From positions 14,858,057 to 14,922,056 of the forward strand of contig OZ024898.1 in assembly GCA_964017195.1 (NCBI GenBank): 64,000 nucleotides of DNA. The letters run 5' to 3'. The notes under the pieces are model-generated. The model saw only the letters and a program-made list of their open reading frames with translations. It did not search any database and was not told where the DNA came from. This document shows positions 12,315 to 21,367 of this stretch, in pieces; position 1 is the stretch's first letter; each line of letters opens with the position of its first letter. This stretch comes from Siderastrea radians (taxonomy: Eukaryota; Cnidaria; Anthozoa; Scleractinia; Rhizangiidae). The position numbers and the translations under genes were made by a program.

Positions 12315-14567
12315 TACTCTCAGGGTCGGCCAGGGGGGGTAGTGGTATACCAGTATACCCGAAAAAAAATCGCCAAAATACCCAAAAATACCCAAAACTC
12401 CTCCCAATATACCCAAAATAGATTGAAGCGTTGTATACTGTATACCCAAAATTAGTAGTAACAAAGCAAGCACTTATTTAGCACTCCACCAACAAGGAAG
12501 AGACATGCATCATTCGTTATCCATTTAATTGAGAACTGGCAATCAGTCAATCCACACTGAGGCCGGACTGTCATTACTTTCTCACGATAACAGATCGCAC
12601 GGTCACAAGGAATGGTCACGTGTCAGATTGAATAGAAAGATGGTTGGCTATGGTTCATGAATTTTAAGGGGTACACTGGTATTTCTTGAGAAGACCATTG
12701 AACCACTGGAAAATGTCAAGAAAGAGGTTGTTGTTGTTCACAGTGAGAGTCTTGATCAATAAACTTTAGCTCCTCCCGAAGCGGATAATGGCCGGTCTCG
12801 TGGGCGTGCTCAAAAACGGCGGCGGTCTGGGTACACGCGAGTCGTATCTTTAATTCTTTCATGCATACATCTTCCTGTTTCCCATGTCAGCGATGTAGAC
12901 TTTGCCGCACTCATAGGAAATCCTGTAAACCACGCCATCTCGTTTATTCGGATCAACCGTTAGAAAATGTTCCTAGAAATTTCGTCATCCCTTGTTTTAG
13001 ACGCACAAACGTTTTATTGTTCTCTAATGATAATAAAAAAAATAGGTTCAAGTGCAATTTTGCCTTAAATCGCTTAATAAAACAGAAAGTCACCTGCCGT
13101 TGCTGCCATTCTCCTGCTTCTTTTGGGTATGTTGTTTTGCACGTCGGTTTCGTCCTCTCTTTCAATCAAATCATCATCAGCGGTAAGTTCCGGTTCTTCA
13201 AAAGAGAGAACTTTGTGTTCTGATGCGTGTAACAACGCCATTCCCAAGTAAATGTAATAATCATTTTCTTCAATCTCGATAGTGTCATCTGCAATCCATT
13301 TAACACTTACAGTTCCTTTTATGCCATCTTTGGAAACTATGTGTTCTTTCCCGGTGGTTGTAAACAGAAGGGGGTCCACAGGGTCCTGGCTGTACCACTC
13401 TGTTCGAACATCGGCAATATGGTCATCATCTGGCAGGTCTTCAAGAAGTTTCACGATGTAAAAGGAGCTTGTTTGCAAGGATCTTGGTCTACAGCTCTGC
13501 GGATACAACACATATGTTCCTTGGACCACTCTCAAGCAGCTGCTAAACCTATGCTTCTGTCGCTTTAAAAATATTAGTGTTGAGTTAAAAAAAATGGCTG
13601 ACAGCAGTTTCAACAGTGGTCTTGATCAGCGATGTGTAAACGAAAGGTGTTACCGCATCGAAAGCAATACTGTAACAAATGAATTAAACCATGTCCGTGA
13701 AACAGTGCCTTAAATGAACATTATTTCTAAAGTAGGTTATGCTTTGTACAAAACTTGAAAAAGCTTCTCCTTTTTATTTGCTTTTCTGTAAAATTACATC
13801 GCCTGTTTTTCTCAGCCTGGATTCTCTGCTAAAACATTCAGTTAAAACTTTGGTTTAAAAATTAACCTGGGTTTCTGGTTATTAGGATATTACACTACTA
13901 ACCTGGAAAACTCACCGACAAGCTCGTATTCTTTAGCGTTATCTTCCAACATAAAATCCTTGTATATTCTCCACTCGTCTTCTGAGCTGACAGTAAAAAG
14001 TCTGCCGCTAGGGGAATCCGGCGGATCAGGCTTTTTATGCTTCACACCAATCGAAAAATCAAGTTTATCGATGACACACTCGTCTGACTCGTGCGCTTTG
14101 TCTTGAGACCCTCCGTAGCCGTCCAGAACAAAATGCGTCTTAAAATCTGAAAAGCTTCCTTCACTTATTTTCATATAAGTTTCCGGTACAAAAAACAGGA
14201 AACCGGCAGAAAAATCACTCGAGTGGTCATTGTCACGATCGGTCCGCATGCCATGTGCTTTTACCGGATGTCACTGATGTCATGCCAGGTTCAGAATCAC
14301 CGTGTCCACGAAACATGCGTTCAGCGGTCGTCATAGCCACGAGTTCAACAACCTCATGTAAACGTCTCCATTGTCTCCTTTCATTGTCTTTTTGACTCGG
14401 ATAAAGGCTTTCAGCTGAACTTTATTTTTAAATAACATGAACCGGTCTAAATTCATGCGTTTTGGGATGTGTAATCACAAGCTCAGGAAAGGTAGATATA
14501 CTTTATACCCGATTTAAAAAGCCCCTGTATACCGTATACCCAAAAACCCTGGGCGACCCTGTACTCT
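12315..14567. mobile_element. 2.2-kb TIR element carrying non-transposase exons
   Basis: The element (12321-14561) has inverted ends CAGGGTCGGCCAGGG and CAGGGTCGCCCAGGG, each followed by GGTATAC-type sequence. It is flanked by TACTCT (6 bp, 12315-12320 and 14562-14567). It interrupts the integrase-like exon. Inside are two open segments on the minus strand (see 13074-14249) but nothing like a transposase. The ends resemble hAT-type CAGGG termini, but the duplication is 6 rather than 8 bp, so the superfamily is left open. Confidence 0.8.
13074..14249 (-). CDS. Two-exon coding segment inside a TIR element, function unknown
   Basis: Exon A (14249-13916) starts MRTDRDNDHSSDFSAGFLFF and ends at a good GTGAGT donor, phase 1. 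The second open segment (about 13560-13074, stop near 13074) contains VVQGTYVLYPQSCRPRSLQT and IKGTVSVKWIADDTIEIEEN. It is acidic and has an RRMAAT-type basic tail. Codon use and composition look like real protein, but no domain is recognised. The acceptor of exon B is uncertain: several AGs are possible, and the phase-1 solution starts near 13530. It may be a captured host gene fragment or the element's own accessory gene. Confidence 0.4.
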
Positions 14568-15797
14568 GAGCAACGAATGCGAGCCGCCATTTTGAGAGGA
14601 GGAAGAGAGAGGACCCTGGGAACGAGGTTGTCCACTGACCTTACGTGTCGCAGGCTATGATAACAGTGGGCCGCTCTTTGCTACGACATTTCATTTTGAA
14701 AACAAAATTCGGCCCAGCGTTATCATAGTAAATTTAAAATTTATTTGCATTTATACTTGAGGTTTTTTTATGTTATGTTTTTTTTTTAATTTATTTTTCT
14801 ATTTAATTTTAACTTTATTCAATTTTTTATTTTTATTTTCCTTTTTCTTTTTTTTCCTTTTTTATTTATTTTCTTTAGTAGCTCCTGTTTTCTTTTATGT
14901 TTTATTTTTCATTCTAATTTCTTTTGTATATTTTTGTTATCTTTAATTTTTGTTTATTTTAATTTTTTTTTCTTTTTTTTACTTATTTCTTATTTTTATT
15001 CTTTCTTGTTAGAAAGGATAGTAAGGATAGAATCGTTCTCAGTAAATGTTATGAAAGGAAAATTCTGGTGTATGTTGTTGTGGTTATGTTTAATACTTGG
15101 AAATGTCTAGCTGCTAACGTTAACACAGGTTATTGGCAGGTGGGAAGTGAATTACTACACGAGGCTGGATCTTCTTGGATAGTATACTATAAGCGGCACA
15201 GAACGATATACCAGTTAGTCTTTTTAATTTTTCTGCTTTACTTTTGATTTTGAACCGATTTGTTCGATTTTAGAGTTCGAGATACTGACTTGCAGACTGC
15301 AGAAGAGGAAACTGGATTTAACGATTACGTCATAAGACATGCTTCAACGTGTTTGAGATAAAGCGCCGACTTCGCTTTTTATTAATTTCTCCAGATCGAT
15401 AATCATGTTTTTATAATGCCATATTCACAACAGTATATAAATGCTTCGCTCACAACTCTCGATAACGGCATGTTCAGTTGTGGACAAAATTTATCTTTAA
15501 ACTTTTATTTTAATTCAACAAACTATTCAAAGCGATAAGACAGATGAGCTGAGTCATCCGATTTTAAGCATTACGTCATTCGGTAACGCAAAAGACCATA
15601 TACTGTCACAATTTTCGTCACACCGGTTAGCACATTGAGATTCTGACGATGTGTTTGTCTTTAACGATAATCATGTCTTTATAGTGCCCTATTCACAACA
15701 GTATATAAATACATTGCTCACAACTCTTGGTAAAAGCATGTTCAGTTGTGGACAAATGTATATCAACATTTAACTTTTTAATTTAATTCAACAAAAT

Positions 15798-17311
15798 TAA
15801 TTATAACATAGCTCACGCGCTGGTCCTATCGAATTCCTATTGAACCCTCATGGTGTATATCTCTATATACGCACGGCCCGTATATAACATGCCGTGTGCA
15901 GTTGCATTTTGCTGAGTTCCCGTCGAGTTTGGCCGCGAGTTCCTGTTGCTAAACTTTCCACAGTCAATGGAAGAAACTAGTGAAGAACTTCCAAATATTT
16001 TTTTAGATAAACCAGATGAAGCGTTCTCGCTCAAACAAGACCATTGTGTAGCGGCCAAAAGTGTCTTCTTCGCGAGCAACTCGGCAAGTAAATGACCAAG
16101 AAAAATCACTTTACAGCAGAGTTAAACCAGGGAGAAATTACAAAAGCGATATAGTTGCAGAGTGTTTGATTTCTTAGGACTAGCAAGGAACTTTGTTGAA
16201 AAAGAAACCGTCGAACTTTTAAATTAGCCTTTGGTGTTGTGTTTACGATTTCTTTCACGATTTCTTGCACTCTCAACAAACGTTGACAAAAGGTAAGCTT
16301 ACGTTTTATACAGAAAACTTTTGACACCAAAATATCAAGACATGACACGAAATAAAACAGTAAAATTGAAGAGAACCGTTTAATAATAAGTGTCACAAAT
16401 TCGGTGTTTCACTACCAAAATCAAGCTACTAGAAATAAGCACTGACAACCAGAAAGGACGTCATTTTTTTTTTGGCTATATAAGCTTACTACACAAAATA
16501 ACATCGTTTTACCTGCAGTCGATGTAGCTCTGTGTTCAAGCAGCTCCAAATGTTCCATTAAAATAGAATGTAATGCAAAATAAGTTGAATGATCGCTTTC
16601 CCAGTTGTTTGATTCATTGTTGTTTACCACAATCCCTCCGTCGCCTTTGAACCGAGAACCACTAGGTTTTCTGTTCGTTTCAACTCTCGCAGCTACAGTG
16701 GTCAAAGCATACAGCTTTAATCCGCTTTGAACGATGAATACAACAATTTTTTAGGAAAAAACATTCTATACCACATTTTGAAGCAATAATTCGAAGACTT
16801 TTTCAAAAAATTATTCTCGGGCGTTCACTTCGGATCATTTCATTGATTCATTCAGCTTTACGAAGAAACGCTGCAACACTTCGCAAGGTTTTGGTGCCTT
16901 TTTCTTTCAGTCATGTGATCCATTATTCCTTTTTTTCACTTTCTCTCTTTTGTTTCTCGTTCTAATTTTTTTTTGTGGTAAAGTAACTAGTGATTTTAAG
17001 GTTTGACGCAACTGCTCATTCGTATTGCTTATATAATTTCAAATTTCAACGGAAGCGAAATGGACCTCCGACATCCTGCCGAAAAAAATACTAGTTCAGT
17101 AAGTTTATACTCGTTCAGTGTTCGCCGGCATTTCCACTGGCTATGTTATAAAACAATTGGTTCATGCCTTAAGCTGTGCGTACATCGAGTTATGGATGCA
17201 CTTGGGAAGGGCATCCATAACTCTCGTGCTCTCCAAACTCTCTCGTGCTCTCCAAACTTCCCGCGTGCATCCATAACTCGATTTACGTACGCTAAGCATG
17301 AACCAATTGTT
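15798..17311 (-). other. Insert in copy A with minus-strand open segments
   Basis: Absent from copy B. On the minus strand three open stretches (16705-16421, 16396-16106, 16109-15837) could be exon pieces. The first includes SGSRFKGDGGIVVNNN and ends at a plausible donor at 16513 (CAG|GTAAAA). No family is recognised and no complete model could be built. The right end is a hairpin (17150-17313). Confidence 0.3.
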
Positions 17312-17313
17312 AA
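17150..17313. repeat. Hairpin with imperfect arms of about 60 bp
   Basis: Left arm AACAATTGGTTCATGC through ATCGAGTTATGGATGC is mirrored by GCATCCATAACTCGAT through GCATGAACCAATTGTT. A short direct repeat, CTCTCGTGCTCTCCAAAC, sits in the loop. Confidence 0.75.
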
Positions 17314-20107
17314 ATATTCAAAGCGATGAGACAGATGAGCTGAGTCATCAGATTTTAAACACAACGTCATTCGGTAACGCAAAGGGCAAAATACTGTCAC
17401 AATTTTCGTTACGCCAGTTAGCACGTTGAACCAAGTAAAAACATTTGTCGAGGGTGGAGTGGGTCAAAACGACTGGGAAATGCCTATAATGCGCTTTCTT
17501 CTAACCTGTACGATAGAGCATAGCAATGATTTATTTCATATTTCCATTCACAATTTGTCTTAAGGAGCCCTTGACATGATTAAAGGAAACTGCACAAAGC
17601 GTGGTTCCCAGGTGTGGGGAAAAGTTCAATTCTTTTGGGCTGTTACTGTGCCCATACTGATCAATCGTGAAGATGTGGTTACTTTTATATTGGGAAATTT
17701 ATCGCTCATTTTTTGAAATGCGTCTGTTTTGAGAATTGTGAAGGCTTTTTTGTTCAGGATTTTGAGGAAGACCAACAGCGAAAAAGACAGCGAAAAATGA
17801 TCTTGAGTGAAGAATGCATGAGGTCATGGGCATAGTCTGTGGATCTATGTTTGGTGAGGAGAGGGTGAATAATTCAGTTGACCTCCTTTCCAGGGTATTG
17901 GTCGCCTTTTCAGTTTGTCAAATTTCAGCGTTAGTTACAGTTACACAATTTTACTGCAACTTGCTGTTAATTACAGATGCTTGAATGTTATTGAACCTGC
18001 AGTCACGCACGCCTCGCTTGCTTTTCGAGACGAACCAACACTTCGTCGGTTCTGCACGCATTGCGGGCTTATGTTTAACCGACGAAGTCTAGTTAGAGCA
18101 GTCGTGTCAAGAGCGTCGACTTGTTTGGTCGATCAAAATACGTCGTGTAAGGCTCACAAGGCGTGTATTTCGCTATGGCCCACCGGATGGGATGACGTGA
18201 GATCAAGAGCGGACGAGTCGCCATTTTAAATTGGCGGGTCAAGAAAGGTGACGGAGGCTTGGTAGAAGATTTGCTTCGACTGTGTTGTGGTATAATTTTG
18301 TGCTGAGCTCTGAACATATAGAGAAGAAGTTGTACACAGACATCGATTAGTACACACACACACGCACGATAGGACGAGGGTCCACATAAAAAGTATCGTA
18401 GGTATAGAAGCACACCTCTGCCGAGCAGTGTTGGCTTTGGCCGGACTGAAATATCTGTGCAATACTAGTGAAAGAAAGCAAGGAAGACTGATAATAACAG
18501 GTGGTGAAGTCCAGTGGCACTGTTGATGCTGGTGGGACCAAAGTGTTGCTGAGACATCGTAAGGATAGAATAGTTCTCAGTAAATGTTATGAGAGGAAAA
18601 TTCTGGTGTATGTTGTTGTGGTTATGTTTAGTACTTGGAAAGTATCTAGCTGCCAACGTTAAGAAAGGTTATTCGCAGGTGGGAAATGATTTACTACACG
18701 AGGCTGGATCTTCTTGGATAGTATAATCGGCCCAGAATTAGACTGCTTTACTTTTGATTTTGAACCGCTTTGTTCGATTTTAGAGTTCGAGACACTGACT
18801 TGCTGACTCCGGAAGAGCAAACCGGATTTAACGATTACGTGATAAGACATGCTTTAACGTGTTTGAGATAAAGCGACGACTTCGCTTTTTTACTAATTTC
18901 TCCTGATTCTGACGGTGTGTTTGTCTTAATCCATAATCTGTTTTTATAGTGCCACATTCACAACAGTATATAAATACATCGCTCACAACTCTCGGTAACG
19001 GCATGTTCAGTTGAGGACAAAATTTATCTTTAAATTTTAATTTTAATTCAACAAAATATTCAAAGCGATAAGACAGATGAGCTGAGTCATCCGATTTTAA
19101 ACATTACGTCATTCGGTAACGTAAAAGACAAAATACTGTCACAATTTTCGTCACGCCGGTTAGCACGTTGAGATTCTGACGATGTGTTTGTCTTTAACGA
19201 TAATCATGTTTTTATAGTGCCCTATTCACAACAGTATATAAATACATTGCTCACAACTCTCGGTAAAAGCATGTTCAGTTGTGGACAAATTTATATCGAC
19301 ATTTAATTTTTTAGTTTAATTCAACAAAATTAAATATTCAAAGCGATAAGACAGATGAGCTGAGTCATCAGATTATAAACATTACGTCATTCGGTAATGC
19401 AAGGGGCAAAATACTGTCACAATTTTTGTTACGCCAGTTAGCACGACACGTTGAGTCAAGTAAAAACATTTATTGAGGGTGGAGTGGGTCAAAACGACTG
19501 GTAAATGCCTATAATGCGCTTTCTTGTAACCTGTACGATAGAGCATAGCAATGACTTATTTGGTATTTGCATTCACAATTTGGCTTAAGGAGCCCTTGAC
19601 ATGTTTAAAGGAAACTGCACAAAGCGCGCTTCCCAGGCGTGGGGAAAAGTTCAATTCCTTTGGGCTGTTCCTGTGCCCATGCTGATCAATCGTAAAGATG
19701 TGGTTACTTTTATATTGGGACATTTATGGCCCATTTTTTGAAATGCGTCTGTTTTAAGAATTGTGATGGCTTTTTTGTTCAGGGTTTTGAGGAAGACCGA
19801 CCAAATGACAGCGAAAAATGATCTTGAGTGAAGAATGCATGAGGTCATCGGTGTAGTCTGTGGGGCTATGTTTGGTGAGGAGAGGGTGAATAATTCAGTT
19901 GACCTCCTTTCCAGGGTATTGGTTGCCTTTACAGTTGGTCAAATTTCAGCGTTAGTAACAGTTACACACTTTTACTGCAACTTGCTGTTACAGATGCTTG
20001 AATGTTATTGAACCTGCAGTCACGCACGCCTCGCTTGCTTTCTTTTCGAGACGAACCAACACTTCTTCGGTTCTGCACGCATTGCGGGCCTATGTTTTAA
20101 TCACGCC

Positions 20108-20570
20108 TGTATGTCTTTAGGTAACTCGATGCAAGGACCACTTGGACAAACAGTAGCGAGGTGAAGCTGGATCTTGGTATAGATCAGGATCAGCAATGTT
20201 GAATAAAACAAAAAACCAATTGCAAGGCTGATCGGACAGCTAAGAAGGGTAATAATTTTATTGCCCAATATTTCGGTGAGACAAACTCACCTTCACCACG
20301 GAATAAACAGACGAGATGAAACTTAATCTATTTCTATTTTTAAAAAAAAGCTGTTAGTCACGTTTCCGCTTTCTATGTTTGTCAACCAATCATATTTAAT
20401 CTTTTCATTTTAATCATTTTAAATCTTGTAACCGTTTCATTCGATTTTTACTTAGCTTTTACAGCCCCTGATGAAGGTGAGTTTTGTCTCACCGAAATAT
20501 TGGCCAATAAAATTATTACCCTTCTTAGCTGTCCGATCAGCCTTGCAATTGGTTTTTTGTATGTCTTTAG
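20108..20570. mobile_element. 437-bp insertion with 13-bp TSD and inverted ends (Penelope-tail-like)
   Basis: The 13-bp direct repeat TGTATGTCTTTAG (20108-20120 and 20558-20570) flanks 20121-20557. Inside, CAATTGCAAGGCTGATCGG through GTGAGACAAACTCACCTTCA (20218-20300) is mirrored at 20463-20550. A target duplication of this length with inverted copies of one end fits a Penelope-like or other retro-type insertion. No coding sequence. It splits the right terminal region of the 11.4-kb element. Confidence 0.65.
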
Positions 20571-20609
20571 CTGGTTTTCCTATGATAACAATGGGCCACC
20601 ATACTATGA

Positions 20610-21367
20610 AAACATTTATAACGTGGAAAAAATTCGCGGACTGGTGAAGGGAACGGGGCTGTGGATCGCGGATCACTAGTCCGCTTAAGCTCCGTTTTTT
20701 CTTTTTTTTCGCCTTATTTTCCCCATCCTGACGGAGCCTATTCAAAGGTTATTTGCCGATGATACAGCAAAAGGTTCGCCTGTTTTCTCATGACGCCAGC
20801 GAACACAGGTAGAGCAACGGGGGATACACGTTCTACAGTCAGCTACTTTTGTTTTTGTTTTTTTCAGTTTTTTTTTTAATTGAAATTCATTTGCGTACTG
20901 ACGTAGTTGTTTATAGCACAATACAGTGCTAATGGCGGGAACTGCAATTAATACCCCTATCAGCTCATTTCCCACGAGTAAGAAAGTATCGCGAAAAAGA
21001 TGGCGATATCACATCGCATGATCCAAGGGTTGGCTAAATAATGAAACAATTATTCCACTCGGTATGTCACTGTACATGGATCAATTGGTTGGTTGAATAG
21101 TGCGCTTTGGTGTCTTCTACGTGTCTAGCATAAAGCCTCTTCCATACCCTGGGTACATGAATAACGAAAAGACACAGGATAAACAGTGCCATTTTGTTCT
21201 ATTGTCACAATCAAGACAGGGTAAAACCTCATCAACTATGTTTCAGTATCTGCCACATTTTTATCTTCTATTCTAAACACACATCAGTTCGCTTTGAGCA
21301 ATTATTCTATATTTGCCAAAGCATTTAGGTGCTGTTCTGAACACTAGTTCGCTTGAGAAAATTATTC
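20610..21367. other. 3' flank of GST gene 2
   Basis: No gene recognised. Minus-strand open frames at 20742-20975 and 20452-20745 have no family resemblance. Two similar stretches around CAGTTCGCTTTGAGCAATTATTCT and CTAGTTCGCTTGAGAAAATTATTC lie next to the stop codon of GST gene 2. No canonical AATAAA or ATTAAA is seen on the minus strand here. Confidence 0.5.

Larger units (their letters stand above)
11915..14590 (-). pseudogene. Integrase-like gene exon 1, right arm, split by an insertion
   Basis: The ATG is at 14590-14588. The first codons (MAARIRCSE) run into a 2241-bp insertion (12321-14561) and resume at 12320, continuing to a consensus splice donor at 11915/11914 after GTFTSL. The open part includes SLPTLSRRLNFFGIKYIRYE and NLVYDVMGMVDPEGLKRRG. 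Without the insertion it would form a first exon of about 135 codons, containing an N-terminal helix-turn-helix-like region and stopping just before where an integrase core would be expected. No following exon was found. It has an intact frame after the insertion, unlike the left-arm copy. Confidence 0.6.
15004..20095. repeat. Block of duplicated sequence inserted in the right arm
   Basis: Copy A (about 15016-15797 and 17312-18060) and copy B (about 18562-20060) are direct repeats that share AAGGATAGAAT and ACACGAGGCTGGATCTTCTT near their starts. Copy A is interrupted by a further 1.5 kb (15798-17311). Within each copy a module of about 130 bp with CAGTATATAAAT and GGACAAA occurs twice. No recognisable coding region. 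It lies between the T-rich tract of the right arm and the outer terminal sequence, so it appears to have arrived after the arm formed. Confidence 0.6.
9250..20609. mobile_element. 11.4-kb nested element with long inverted arms carrying an integrase-like gene 5' end
   Basis: The two ends share an inverted terminal sequence starting TCATAGTATGGTGGCCC (9250 and 20609). Inward of it the left arm has a 300-bp A-rich tract, then promoter-like sequence and the start of an integrase-like ORF (9786 on). The right arm mirrors this at 14.57-15.0 kb, continued at 11.9-12.3 kb. Several later insertions separate the right arm from its end: 12321-14561, about 15004-20095, and 20121-20557. An 18-bp motif GGCCCANNGTTATCATAG occurs six times in mirrored order. 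No target duplication was found at the outer ends. The mirrored structure is seen directly; that it is one mobile unit is inference. Confidence 0.6.
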
